Counted from the first letter of the stretch, positions 32,754-45,391 are shown. The stretch is 64,000 nt of DNA from Dendrophyllia cribrosa (GCA_024195265.1 JAJLRJ010000004.1:37441030-37505029); one strand, 5' to 3'. Translations and numbers: made by a program. Notes: generated from the letters alone by a model not told the origin.

Positions 32754-33670
32754 CACTAGTTTATTCTAGTCATATGTTTAGTTTCAAAGCAAATCTGGAG
32801 CCGCCATGGCCACTGCTATAAATAATTTCACATCACAACCTGTACCTACCGTATTTAAACAAGCAAGTAAATAAATAAGTAAATAAATATATAATGAAGT
32901 AAGCAATTAAGTTAGTAACTAGATGAGTGCGTGAGTGCGTGAGTGCGTGAGTGCGTGAGTGCGTGAGTGCGTGAGTGAGTGAGTGGATGACTGACTGAGT
33001 CAGTGAGTCAGAGTCAGTGAGTAAATATGCGAGTAAGTGAGTGAGTGAGTGAGTGAGTGTGTTCCCGAGGAAGCAAATAAAAAAAAATATAGAAAAAAGT
33101 ACACAACTAAGTCAAGCTATCCAAGTTTGAGGAAAATAATTTTTTCGGGATGAAAGTTAATTCTGAAGCCTTTGTTTTGACCCCCACAAACGAATTTCGA
33201 GAAAATTGTCGATCTGAAGTTACTCTGTAACTTTAAAATGGCCGCAAAAATCGCATAAAAAAAATTGGCCTGTGTAAACGCCACTTGTTCCTGTTTTTAA
33301 AACTTAAATCACGACTAAAATAATTATGGGTACATCACAAGTATTTCGCGAACTTCTATTGAAATCTCCCTTACAGTTATACTTATCCGCTTTGATTTCA
33401 TCGTCCAACAAGCTTTAAGGAGCTTTTTCCCAAAACACGATATTTGCAGCATTTGTACAGATCACAGTGAATACTAAATGTTATAATACTTAAAAGATAT
33501 CATGTACTGAATACGCGGTTTTTGTAGTCTTCGATTCTGATCTCTCATCTTGGAAACTTGCAAAACTTCAGGCTGTGCATAAAAAGAAAGTCTCTATGTG
33601 GTTAACCGTTAGCCGTAAAACGGCCCAAAATGTAGTCGTTAGGCGTAAAATTGAAACATTTTAACCGTTT
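32754..33670. repeat. spacer with GAGTGCGT microsatellite and element fragments
   Basis: (GTGAGTGC)n and GTGA-rich repeats at 32927-33060. 33110-33500 matches 49910-50330 and includes an end of the mariner-like family ('ctgaagttactctgtaac'). 'ttaaccgttagccgtaaaa'-type repeats flank the next element. No gene. Confidence 0.55.
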
Positions 33671-34861
33671 AGGCTGGTTTTCACTGGCGACGGAGTCGGA
33701 GTCGGAGTAGTAGTCGAAGTCGGAGTCGTAAGCGCGCTTTCGACCTAGTGTAAATCGAAAATCGGTGTCGCAAACGGAGTCATAAGCTCGAGGGAATCGG
33801 GGTCGGAAGAATCAGAATGGTTCCATTTTCTTCCAATTCCGCTTATGACTCCGTAATCTTCTTCCGATTCCGTCGGTTTGATTTTCGCCAGATCGTAACG
33901 CTCTGCGCTTCTGGGACCGTATTCACGAAAGCATCTTAAGTCCAAAGAGCCTCCTAAGATATAACATAGGAGATAACTGGTATTCACGAAGACCTCCTAT
34001 TTTAAGACATGTCTTATTTTTTTCCTAAACTTAGGACCTCCTAAATTGTTAAGACATGTCTTAACTGGTATTCACGAAGACCTCCTAACTTACGATATGT
34101 CTTTTAAGTTTAGGAGAAAAAAAAAAAAAAAAACTGACCTCCTAACTTATTAAAACATGGCTTGACGGGGGCTAAATTCGATTGTTGACGAGTTTTACGT
34201 CGATTTTCAGCGTGATTATTGTGTATCACAATAGTTACCGATTAGATAAACATTTTAAAGCAATATATTCCTTTCCTAAGAAAAATTAAATATTTTCTAG
34301 TAATGTCAAACAACACGTGTCATTAACGGGTTCCACACTTCTTTCTCGTTGCAGAGTTATATTTCCTTTTTTCGTGAAAATAAGCCCTTGTATACAAGAA
34401 TCGAAGTAGACCTTATTAAAATGATGATGGATTGTTTGTTGTTTCGCTACTGACCATGAACGAAGATGTTATCAGTTTTGCTATAATCTTAAATTCGAGA
34501 GGAAATAAAGGTTATTGTATTGTCATTGTAACAACAATTTACACAATACATTCAAAATATTCATTCATGTAATTTTCATAACTTATTATTCATAAGAGCG
34601 CGCCATATAAACTATCTCTGATTGGTTTACTTTTACTAATCGATAACTGCCCGCGATCATTAAACTTAGGAGACTGCTAAGTTACGCTTACCTTAGGATG
34701 GTCATAAGATATCGTTCGTGAATAGCACTTAGGACATATCTTAGGAAGCTCCTAAATTTTCTCTTAAGTTATATCTTAAGATATATGTTAGGTAGGATTT
34801 CGTGAATACGGCCCCAGATTACGACTCCGACTTCGACTCCGTCGTTAGTGAAAACCAGCCT
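33671..34861. mobile_element. MITE with GGCTGGTTTTCACT ends, interrupted by H3
   Basis: Inverted ends GGCTGGTTTTCACTGGCGAC / GGCTGGTTTTCACTAACGAC followed by GGAGTCG iterations. TTTA is next to both ends. Removing H3 leaves a short element of about 290 bp. Related fragments at 5590-5815. Confidence 0.65.
33914..34814. mobile_element. Harbinger-like MITE H3, nested
   Basis: Starts GGACCGTATTCACG after CTG and ends CGTGAATACGGCCC before CAG. The inner sequence is the same as H1, with a longer A-run at about 34117-34133. It is inserted in the preceding MITE. Confidence 0.75.
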
Positions 34862-35263
34862 TTAGGCGTAAAAACTGTTAACCGTAACGGAAAGAAATTA
34901 ACCGTTAGTCGTAAAAAAGCCAAAATTTTAACCGTTAACCGTAAAAGCCACCATCCTATTGAGACCCTTTTATAACTGTGCTAAGGAGGTATACCTATTC
35001 AATTTATACGTTTATGTTTGCTTTTGTTATTGTAATTCAATGTGTAATTGCAAGTAAGTACAGTGTAAGTAATGTATTGTATTATATTATATTTTCCCCT
35101 GATAGTTTGCTGTGAGCAGTGTGCGGTAACTAGATGCGAGCAGTACTATGCTTTAATTAAGTAGTGTATTGTAAATAAGATATTGTAAACATTGTATTGC
35201 ACCGTAATAAAAATAAAAATAAATAAACAAAGACTCGTTTTAACATTCTTGCTATATGTACAC
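34862..35263. other. spacer, low-complexity
   Basis: Iterated 'ttaaccgt' motifs to about 34950, then AT-rich sequence with several AATAAA-like strings. No gene seen. Confidence 0.4.
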
Positions 35264-35266
35264 CTG

Positions 35267-36447
35267 GGGCCGTATTCACTAAAGCATCCTAAGTCCAAAG
35301 AGCCTCCTAAGATATGACTTAGGAGATAACTGGTATTCACGAAGACCTCCTATTTTAAGACATGTCTTATTTTTCTTCTAAACTTGGGGCCGTATTCACG
35401 AAAGCATCCTAAGTCCAAAGAGCCTCCTAAGATATAACTTAGGAGTTAACTGGTATTCACGAAGACCTCCTATTTTAAGAAATGTCTTATTTTTTCTCCT
35501 AAACTTAGGACCTCCTAAATTTTTAAGACATGTCTTAACTGGTATTCACGAAGACCTCCTAACTTAAGATACGTCTTAACTTTTGTCCTAAACTTAGGAG
35601 GTCCAAATTGACCTCCTAACTTATTAAAACATGTCTTGGCGGGGGCTAAATTCGATTGTTGACGAGTTTTACGTCGATTTGCAGCGTGATTATTGTGTAT
35701 CACAAACGTTACCGATTAAATAAACATTTTAAAGCATTATATTGCTTTCCTAAGAAAAAGTATATATTTTCTAGTAATGCCATACAACAACACGGTTAGT
35801 TACATATAGGCCTTCGTGTCATTAATCTGTCATTAACGGATTCTACATTTCTTTCTGAGTCATTGCAGTGTTATATTTCCGTTTTTCGTGAAAATAAGCC
35901 CTTGTACAAGAAATATCGAAGTAGACCCTATTAAAATGATGATGGATTTGTTTGTTGCTTTCGCTACTGACCATAAACGAAGATATTTATTACCAGTTTT
36001 GCTATCTTAAATTCGAGATGAAATAAAGATTATTGTATTGTCTTTGTATTGTCAACAATTTACACAAAACAAAATATTCATTCATGTAATTTTCATAACT
36101 TATTATTCATGATTGGTTTACTTTTACTAATCGATATCTGCCCGCGACCATTAAACTTAGGAGACTGCTAAGTTACGCTTATCTTAGGATGGTCATAAGA
36201 TATCGTTCGTGAATAGCACTTAGGACATATCTTAGGAAGCTCCTAAATTTTCTCTTAAGTTATATCTTAAGATATATCTTAGGTAGGATTTCGTGAATAC
36301 GGCCCCTGGGACCTCCTAAATTTTTAAGACATATCTTAACTGGTATTCACGAAGACCTCCTAACTTAAGATATGTCTTAGTTTTCTCATAAACTTAGGAT
36401 GTGAAAATTGACCTCCTAACTTATTAAAACATGTTTTGACGGGGCCA
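35267..36447. mobile_element. Harbinger-like MITE H4, split by H5
   Basis: Left part 35267-35386 begins GGGCCGTATTCACT; the right part resumes at 36309 ('gacctcctaaatttttaag') and ends near 'gacggggcc'. Like H2 it is a truncated form, and what follows it is the same in both places, so H2 and H4 are the same ancient insertion in two units. Confidence 0.7.
35387..36305. mobile_element. Harbinger-like MITE H5, nested in H4
   Basis: Complete copy with GGGCCGTATTCACG ends, inserted in the 'aaactt|gg' region of H4. H2 shows the uninterrupted state ('aaacttaggacctcc'). Confidence 0.75.
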
Positions 36448-36532
36448 CCCTCCCCGTTAGATGCCATCTACCCTTGAGATGCCACCCTCCTCTTGAAAAT
36501 CTATTTATAGTGCCTTTTATCTTGTGATCCTG

Positions 36533-37459
36533 GGGCCGTATTCACGAAAGCATCCTAAGTCCAAAGAGCCTCCTAAGATATAACTTAGGAGATAACTGGT
36601 ATTCACGAAGACCTCCTATTTTAAGACATGTCTTATTTTTTCTTCTAAACTTATGACCTCCTAAATTTTTAAGACATGACTTAACTGGTATTCACGAAGA
36701 CCTCCTAACTTAAGGTATGTCTTAATTTTTCTCCTAAACTTAGGAGGTCAAAATTGACCTCCTAACTTGTTAAAACATGTCTTGACGGAGGCTAAATTCG
36801 ATTGTAAACGAGTTTTACGTCGATTTTCATCGTGATTATTGTGTATCACAATAGTTACCGATTAGATAAACATTTTAAAGCATTATATTGCTAAGAAAAA
36901 TTAAATATTTTCTAGTGATGTCAAACAACACGGTTAGTTTTATATTAGGCCTTCGTGTCATTAACGGGTTCCACATTTCTTTCTCTTTGCAGAGTTATAT
37001 TTCCGTTTTTCGTGAAAATAAGCCCTTGTACAAGAAATATCGAAGTAGACTCTATTGAAATGATCATGATGGATTTGTTTGTTGCTTTCGCTACTGACCA
37101 TGAACGAAGATATTATCACGGTTTTGCTATCTTAAATTCGAGATGAAATAAAGATTATTGTATCGTCATTGTGATTACAACAACAATTTACACAATACAA
37201 AATATTCATTCATGTAATTTTCATAACTTATTATTCATAAGATCGCGCCATATAAACTGTCTCTGATTGGTTTACTTTTACTAATCGATAACTGCCCGCG
37301 ACCATTAAACTTAGGAGACTGCTAAGTTACGCTTACCTTAGGATGGTCATAAGATATCGTTCGTGAATAGCACTTAGGACATATCTTAGGAAGCTCCTAA
37401 ATTTTCTCTTAAGTTATATCTTATGATATATCTTAGGTAGGATTTCGTGAATACGACCC
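36533..37459. mobile_element. Harbinger-like MITE H6 (927 bp)
   Basis: Complete, CTG on both sides (36530-36532, 37460-37462). The empty site 'gatcctgggaagc' is intact at 17115-17127. It contains a 63-residue frame (36955-37146) whose inner part (LFVAFATDHERRYY) recurs as degraded remnants in H1, H3 and H5; it may derive from the parent element's coding region, but I do not recognise it. Confidence 0.85.
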
Positions 37460-37462
37460 CTG

Positions 37463-38490
37463 GGAAGCTTATGCTTTCAGTTATTGTTAATTTTTCTTTT
37501 CGGACAGTTTTCTATGTGATTTTTTTGCGTAACATGTAATATTTTCATGGCAACCAGGTTTTGATATGCATGTGGACTGCAAAGTTGACTTTTTACTGTT
37601 AAATTATATCCGTTTTGAAAGATTCCTTTGGGAAACCTTCACAATTTTAGTCATTTTAGAGTCCTTTTATTGATTTTAATCGATTTGGATCAATAGAGGT
37701 GATTTTTAAAAATATAAAAATTCAAGATGGTGGTTTTACAATTTAATAAATGAGATCATATTTCATCATATGACGTCATCATCGACAAATCGCCATCTTA
37801 TCTCGTTGAGGACACAATGGGCAATCTATTCTTGGTTTTCACTTACGTCATATCAAAATTCAGAAGCATTAAAAAATAGATTTCGAATCCAAAATGTTTA
37901 TGAAATTGTAGAGAGTTTAAAACTACACATCTTGGCCAAATTGTGAAGCGCAAAAGCATTTCGTTCAAGAGTTATAGGCGAACGAGTATAAGACATTTTT
38001 AGTAAGAGGTGCATGGAGCGACCACCTTTGTGCCCCACTCAGGGGCACAAAGATGGCGGCCAAAAATTCAACGTATTAATTACATCAAAAATCACATAAA
38101 AAATATTGTATTTGCTATAAGCTCCACTAACTCGACTTATAGGCACTTATAATGCAAACAATAACTTTCAGCTGATTCAATTTTGTTTATTTTCGCGGCT
38201 TATCTGAAAAAGCGTGACGAATTGCGTGACACATTTAAAACCTTTGTAAATCGGAAGCAAAACATCGTTAAAACCTGAAACTTTTTGTGAAAGATTATAA
38301 CACTTGTATCCACATACCCTGTTAGAAACAGCTTTGTAGGATGTATACTTCAGTCACACACCAGCCACAAGTGGCCCACACGTCCGTAGATTTATTACTC
38401 GGTTTCTGAGCAGGAAGCAACTAGAGTATTGCTACTCCCCGCTGGATGCGATGCTTGTCCATCGCAAGGTTACCCCAGCATTATCTCACC
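37463..38490. repeat. spacer block shared with 17116-19010
   Basis: Parallels unit 1 without the hAT element: the empty hAT site lies at 38036-38056. From 38340 it is the SINE-like block. No gene. Confidence 0.55.
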
Positions 38491-38870
38491 GGTACCCATT
38501 TATACACCTAGAAAGAGAGAGACAATATGGAGCGAAGTTTCTTGTCTTAGGAAACAACACACTGGCAATGTAACCATTTATACACCTGGGTGGAGAGAGA
38601 CAATGTGGAGTAAAGTTTCTTGTCTTAGGAAACAACACACTGGCAATGTACCCATTTATACACCTGGGTGGAGAGAGACAATGTGGAGTAAAGTTTCTTG
38701 TCTATGGAAACAACACACTGGCAATGTACCCATTTATACACCTGGGTGGAGAGAGACAATGTAGAGTAAAGTTTCTTGTCTTAGGAAACAACACACTGGC
38801 AATGTACCCATTTATACACCTGGGTGGAGAGAGACAATGTAGAGTAAAGTTTCTTGTCTAAGGAGACAAC
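38491..38870. repeat. 78-bp minisatellite, nearly five units
   Basis: 'ccatttatacacctgggtgg' starts recur at exactly 78-bp spacing (38496, 38574, 38652, 38730, 38808). The unit-1 counterpart at ~19013 has one partial unit. The 111-residue frame is a translation of the satellite. Confidence 0.9.
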
Positions 38871-38935
38871 ACAAACCTCAAACCACAGACCTTCAGATCT
38901 GAAGTCCAACGCACAAACAAAAAATACACACAACG
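38871..38935 (-). repeat. tRNA-like SINE remnant
   Basis: On the minus strand 'gcgttggacttcagatctg' followed by 'ggtttgaggttt' resembles a tRNA anticodon arm and a degenerate B box. Part of the SINE-like block just before it. Confidence 0.35.
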
Positions 38936-39284
38936 AGGTTAAAATATTGTAACACAGCAAGGGGTTCTAACAACCCCTCTTACACCACGGCAAGGGTATG
39001 AATTTAATTGTACGTCCGAGGTAAAGCTACTTTTTTCTTACATTCTCATAAGGGAGCATTCATTTTTTAGGAGGAGGGAGAGCCCGAGGAATCCCACTGG
39101 GTTTTAATTAAAAATGTTGTAGCCCTCCCCCAATAGTAAAGTTGAAAAAATGATGACCCTCCCCTAGAGTGAACTTTCAACTTTTGCGACCCCCACCCCA
39201 TTAACCTTTTAAATCCGCGTACATACCTATCGCCTTTTTTCCCAAATTTTAATAAATGTGCATTCAGTCTGTCTTTGATGACCG

Positions 39285-39678
39285 TCCTTCAAGTATAACG
39301 GGTTTTTCAATTCCCTACACTTCTTCCATATCGGTTTACTACTACACAGCTAGTTTCCGCTTCACCTTCCTCCTCGCTTGACTTATCTTCAACTTCTCTT
39401 CGAAACTCAACGAGTATTTCGTCTTCACTAGATTCAGTGCTGTCATCTTCTGACTCACACTCAGAAATATGCATTTCAGGTGTACGTGCTGATGATGCAT
39501 TACTAACAGCACTGTCATTCGAAGTAAACGACTGAGCTTTTCTCAAAATTTGTTGACAAATTTGTTGGCTCCAACTTCCCTTTGAAATGAAGTTGCAGTC
39601 GATGTGAATAAAACAGGCGGAGAGCAGCGCCGATATGGAGCGGCAACGACGCGACCAACTAACTGCTCTGAGCTGCAT
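39285..39678 (-). pseudogene. acidic Ser/Glu-rich gene fragment, copy B
   Basis: Continuous frame 39307-39678 on the minus strand: ILRKAQSFTSNDSAVSNASS, then EMHISECESEDDSTESSEDE, EFRREVEDKSSEEEGEAE and RYGRSVGN. It ends where copy A has a Trp codon (TGG to TGA), so the stop is probably a later mutation; the downstream KTRYT codons remain. Not recognised. It lies ~1.1 kb downstream of M2, as in the other units. Confidence 0.5.
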
Positions 39679-40098
39679 TCTGGCAGTTTAAACTTGGCAA
39701 GAGCCACGATTCCATATCACACAAAAAATGATGAAATATTTAATAAAAATGCAGTTGTTTGTTTCCTTTTTGTGGACCGGAGTAGTAATTGAAAATGTAT
39801 GATGTCTGCTCCTTGTATATTTCCTCATTCTATATTTCTTATTTCTTAACATAGTGTAAAAATTTGGTTTGCCGCCAAGATTCCCTCGGCTCAACCCCTC
39901 TCCTGAAAAATGAATGCACCCTAACTACAAATTTTACCGCCATAGTTTTTTCATACCTTTTTTCGTGATGTTTGCTGACTTTGCTGCTATATTACCCGTT
40001 AAATTTACAGCACTGGATGCAAAACGAAATACGAATAAAAGGCATGGTCCCTAAATATGTACAAAAGTACATATGACATATGTACAGAGTTCAAGTTA

Positions 40099-40245
40099 CA
40101 GGGACCGCGGAGGGGGAGGGGCTGGTAGGGCCGTGGCCCCACCACTTTTTTGCGCCCCCGCCCCCACTTTTTTTCGATTTTCAATATGAAAAAATTATTT
40201 TCAATTGTCAGCCCTCCCACTTTTCACCTTGCTCCGCGGTCCCTG
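40099..40245. mobile_element. 147-bp G/C-rich MITE
   Basis: Inverted ends CAGGGACCGCGGAG. Units 1 and 3 have the uninterrupted 'gttcaagttatatttcg' (20180-20196 and 52949-52965); here AGTTA is repeated on both sides. CAGGG ends are hAT-like, but only 5 bp appears duplicated. Confidence 0.7.
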
Positions 40246-40466
40246 AGTTATATTTCGTATTTTAATTAGTTGCTCTAAAACCAAAAGGGCGAGATGAAGA
40301 GGTCGCTCAGCTCTGAATTACGTCGATCTGTTCAGAAAGACACTCGTCCGCATGGATTACGTAAACGTGAGCTGCCGAAGATCTGGAAGATCAGTCAGAA
40401 TGGAACAAACTCACACAGAGCATCCGAGTGTGTCCTCTTAGTAGAAGTGTCAAGCAAGTTCCCAGT

Positions 40467-40537
40467 CATTCAGTCAGTCAGTCTTAGTAGTAGTAGTAGT
40501 TGTAGTTGTAGTTGTAGTTGTAGTAGTACGTAGTAGT

Positions 40538-40571
<34 letters not shown>
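40467..40571. repeat. CAGT and GTA microsatellites
   Basis: Short CAGT run, then (GTAGTT)n and (GTA)n. Same place relative to M2 as the runs near M1 and M3. Confidence 0.85.
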
Positions 40572-40752
40572 TAAACACAAATATACAAAAGAAAAGAAAA
40601 TAATTGGGGTGTATAGTCTTAAGCTTACATTTGTATGACTAGCCTGTGATACATCTTGGAAGCATAAGTTGACACTTCATCTCATACAGTATCAATACCG
40701 ATTGAAATGATATTTACAGTTTATTAGACCATAATCAATTTCACGGGTTGTT

Positions 40753-41605
40753 CTAAAAATCATTCTGCTGAATTTCTTCTTGGACGTCTCTCTCAGACAT
40801 ATACATATAGTTTTCTCTTCTATTCTCTTGAATGTTTTCCGTGTCGGTAGAGCCATTTTCATGTGAGGTCGACGTTATCTTCTGTCCACCGTTCGTCAGT
40901 TTCGTGCAGCACATAAAAAACGAAGATCTTTTGGTAGCCACGACGATAATTCTTGTTGCTCATTCCATAGATGAATGGATTCAGACAGCTGTTGACGAAA
41001 ACCAGAAGAGAGGGGATGTGATGTAGTTTCGAATCCAGGCGCGTTATTCCCACTGCGTTGTTGATCTGGTTTGGCGCGAAACAAGCGGCGCCGACCATCC
41101 GCGTCATTTTCCTGCGCATTATGGCCCTGCTCTCTGCCTAGGCGACAGTGTATGTGCTAGTCTTGTACATCATGCGAATGAACAAGAAGAGCCGGCATGG
41201 CGAAGCTTGGAACAGCCATTGTAAAGAAGACTTGAATGATGCCCACAAGTGCACGTTGTTCTCCCCAGTGCAACTGCCATTTACACGGTCGAGTTCGTGG
41301 ATAAGAGGGAACGTATTTTGCTTCAAACAGACTGGAACACCAGAGGACAAATGACCACAGCCAAACAAGGAATATGTAAACGAGATCACCGCGTACCATC
41401 GCTCCGTCACCAGAGCCAAACAGATTTACGCTGAGAAAACCACGAGTTGGAACAGAAACACTTAGCTCCACTGAAATCATTAAACAGAAGGTCTCGCCCA
41501 GAATGGAATCGGTTGGATAAAGAAATGCATCACCAAGAACAAAAGCTGGGTTTGTGATTAGACTAATCGCGGTCAGTACATCAGCTATGGCTAGGGATAG
41601 GATTA
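40753..41605 (-). pseudogene. broken class A GPCR, copy M2
   Basis: Minus-strand copy of M3 lacking the N-terminus and TM1; homology stops at the start of TM2 (~41600), nearly the same base as M1, and continues as an A-run plus the U block. It has its own lesions: loss of 43 nt after TM3 around 41380, small indels near 41190 and 41470, and loss of the segment around LMLIV of TM6. Recognisable parts are TERW, NPFIYGMSNKN and the C-tail to 40753. The lesions differ from those of M1, so decay continued after duplication. Confidence 0.85.
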
Positions 41606-43360
41606 CTATAAAAAAAAAAACGGTTTAAAAATAAAATTATCTATGTATCTAAAGGATTTACCAGTTTGCTTTAAACGGTGGAAAGCCTTAAGTTTATTTA
41701 TAGGAGTACAAATGCTTGAAGAAACATTAATTGCAATTGGTGACTCTATATTAAATTAGTATGTATCGGTCAGTTTTTAAAAAAAAAGCGTATTGGGTGA
41801 GCGAAAATGCACTGAAATATAAGAACAGACGATGTTGAACCAAATGATACATAAGAAACACAAAGGGATGAATTACTGTAAGAGAAAACCGGGAACCTAA
41901 CCGTGTTACTTTGAATCACCATAATTGCTCTCAAAGTGTGCAGCCCAGACATAAATTTTGTCCAGAGACCAACCGAATGAAACATTAGAAGTACAACAGT
42001 AAACTATGACACTGAAAACATGACCAAACCAAAAGGTATATCTAATCAAAAACAGTTTCTTATAACACTATCTTTGATTTAATAACTCCCAAAGTGTCCG
42101 CGCAGAAATTTATTTGTCCGTTCACCAATAAATGATTTTTTAGAAGTACAACGGTAAACTATGACAAAACGTGATGTTTTGCCGTTTTATTTTTAATCAA
42201 AAACATTTTCTAATAACACTATCTTTCATTTATATGCTCCCAAAGTGTACGGTATGCCGCCCAGAAATAAATTTATCCAAATTATAAACTTTAAAAGAAA
42301 AGAAAAAATTATTTCTTTATTTATTTTACCAAATATTTATACAGGAATATCTAATTTTGCGTAATTGCTAGTTTGAATAGAGTCCTGTCTAACAAATAAT
42401 TTTGATTCTGACGGTAATGCTGTGGATAAATGATATTAATATTTCACCAATCAGAAAGCAGCATTATTTATTTGGACGTAAGTAAACTAATACGAAGGAA
42501 AGTGCAGATTTAGACCTTCAAAATCAGAATAAGCTGAAGAAATAACGACACCTTTTTTGCCTACACGCAACAGTCTGAATTTGGCAACTAAGGCTGTCCT
42601 ATGATTGTTTTTCGACGCAGATTTTTCGCGCCAAAACAGTTCTTACGGATATAAGGACTAAAAAAGAACGGAGCTAAATAAATAATCAATTCGTGTATGA
42701 TGCGATGATTATTAAATTGTTTGCAAATTAAAACCAACACCTGCCCTAACTTAAATGATTCCCAACGTTAATCTCTCTTTTGTTAACATTACTACAAACG
42801 GCAAATTGTCGCTAAATCGCTGCTTTGCTTCAGCCAATAATATTTGAAAACAAAAAAGCATTTTTATCCCTAGCGATTATTTCATATTTTGGATGTTAAG
42901 TCCTTTTTTCCCGAACACGTTTAGTCATGCAGTTTATAATGAGCAGAACATTTCGTCAATTCAGTACAATACGCCTTGAGATTGGAGATGACAGTCGATA
43001 AAATTTGTTTCAGTAGGTAGGTGTGCCAGGTTGCGTTTCAATACTCTTTCTCTCCTTTTGAGCCAAATTTCAGAGACACCCAACGAGCTAACATCACCAG
43101 AGGCTTTAGAAAGTCATGTATGTTTCTTTTGATGATTTAATGCCGTTTAAAGGTGGGGATATTCATATCATGCTACCAATTTTCGATCTGTTCGGATTCC
43201 ATAGCTAAAAATTAATCAGGCGGAAAGTATCATGACCACTCAGATCCTCTCCTCCGTAAAAGTTAGTTCAAGTAAAACTTCCAATGATTTTTTTAAGGGA
43301 GCTGTTTGCCTCCCGAAATTTTTATCTGGACTTTCTGAGAACCCAAAATAGCATTTTTCC
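41606..43360. repeat. U block, copy 3
   Basis: Begins with a long A-run and 'cggtttaaaaataaaattat' at the M2 truncation and follows U1 and U2 in order to 'gagaacccaaaatagcat'. No conserved frame. Confidence 0.65.
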
Positions 43361-44580
43361 GAAATTCGCTTGGTTGCGAACGGGATAAAGTGATGTCAAA
43401 GGCTCAATTTGAGCCCGATATACTACATATACTTCATGCAATGCTGTATTTTTAAAAAAAACTCACAATTTTACAAAGAATGTATGGCTCATTAGCGCTT
43501 TTGCTGGCAACAATTTTGCAGTTTTTGATAACAGATATTTCCTTAAAGTGCCACTGCGATCAAATTTTTGATTTTCATTTTTTACATCTTCGTGTACTAT
43601 TAGACTTTCTTACTCATCTTGCCAAATTTCAATCCAATACGAACATCAGAAGTCATTTGATTTTAACATTTATGTCCGAGAATTTTACGGCAGCCATTAA
43701 TCAACCTTGTTCCAAGGCTTGGTTGCGAATGGGATAAAGTGACGTCAAAAGCTCAAACATACCTCACGGGTTGAAATTATAATCCAACGCAGAATTTTTT
43801 ACCCTAAGTCGGTTTGAAATACGCCTTCCAATACAACAGCTAAAATAAAACTTGAGATCCTGCTTGAGAGTGTTTTTTAAGTCGCCCGTGACTCCAGAAT
43901 TGGAAACCAAAACGCAGAGAGCTCGTTCCCTGTGGAATTCAAAGTTGCGCGCCCCGTGCTTTTATCTGCACGGCTGAACGGCTGTACTGTCATTGGTCAA
44001 GTGCGCTCCCAAGTAAGGGGTAGACCTTACTTTGAGGTGCACTTTGATCCTTTTGTTTTACGCATATCGCCAGGGCAACAAAAAAAAAACAAAAAGTGCG
44101 GTCATTAAAACGTTCACACTCCAAATACGCGAGCTACACGTGGGTGATTCCGCACAAATCAACAGCACGTGCCATTCAAAAAGAGGTTTTTGATAAATAA
44201 GAAGGGAAATATGGAGCTTTTAGAAAACGAACTACTGCAAATTATTTAACTTTTTTATTACATTCAGCTGATATTAATTTTTACCTCTTTGAAACATTTT
44301 ACAATGACATTTTAACTTGTAAATAAATCAGGTGAGTGCTTCTCTCAGAAAGGAGTTCACACTACAAGTACGTACCAAGTGCACTTCAAGTGCACATAAG
44401 AGCCCTAGTGAGAACCGGCCTATTGTCTCGTCTTTCCAAAGCAGACCTCAAGTCTACTCAAATTCCAAGTGCACTTCAAGTGCACTTTGGTCACTAGTGT
44501 GAACCGGCCTATTGTTTCAGAGGTTGAAAACAATATCAACACTTATAAATTACACTTGTAAAAGTTTTATTGAATTGACC
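43361..44580. repeat. unit-3-specific insertion
   Basis: Contains a match to 23250-23600 ('gcttggttgcgaatgggataaagtga' region) and a ~95-bp direct repeat at 44402-44516 ('gtgagaaccggcctattgt' / 'gtgtgaaccggcctattgt', with 'aagtgcacttcaagtgcac'). The 85-residue frame at 43480-43737 has no recognised domain. Confidence 0.45.
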
Positions 44581-44785
44581 CCTGATTTCCTACCCGAAAA
44601 CGACATTTCTTACCTCTCCGAAAACAAAAGGCGTTAACTTTTCGATGTTATGAAAGTTTGAGGCGGGATTTTACTTCTAGTTTGTTGTCTAATTCGTTAC
44701 AAATTTTAAGGCGACTAAGGCTGCCTTTCGAACAGCTTTCCTACCGAAACGATTCATTGGGTGCTTCACGTTACATGCACGTTAA

Positions 44786-45387
44786 CCCTATTCGGCCTGG
44801 GCATTTTTTGAGTTCCTGAGCCTGGGGGGTGGGGGGGGGGCACATTGTGCCTCCCCCTTGTAACTTCAAGAACATTAAGGCTATGACAATGAAACCAGGA
44901 GGGTACATAGTACGTCCAAAACTGTCTCCTTTGCGGTCCGCAGAATGGAACGATGACGTCATATGACGTAGTTATTAGGTAATTAATTATACGGCCGCCA
45001 TCTTGGATCCGCCATCTTGGATTTCTGAAATTTTTTTAAAGCTCTTAAAAACCATCCAAATGGACTCAAAATTAATCAAAACCAATAAATAAGCGACGCT
45101 AAATGACGTAAAAATATAAAAGTTATACCAATAAACATTGTTTTTCTTCATTCAAAGGTACAATTATGCAAATTTAAAAAAACATGGCTGTCAAAATCTT
45201 GTTGTCATGGAAACATCAAGTCACGTGCTCAATATTGTCATATGAAATTGTTGCCAGATAAACTTTAGGAAAAGTCACAAAGTTTGATGGAGTTTGAATA
45301 CATATCAAAGAAATTATGAATGTTGAAAGTTAGCGCGGGCACTGTGTGCCCCCCCCCCCCCCCCCCCTCCCTCCAGGCTGAATAGGG
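44786..45387. mobile_element. piggyBac-like MITE (copy B3)
   Basis: Ends CCCTATTCGGCCTGGG and CAGGCTGAATAGGG. TTAA on both sides (44782-44785, 45388-45391). Contains a C-run near 45350. Inserted in the P4 leader. Confidence 0.8.
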
Positions 45388-45391
45388 TTAA

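Noticed and set aside
38429..38764. 111-residue plus-strand frame
   Set aside because: Translation of the 78-bp satellite (period 26 residues).
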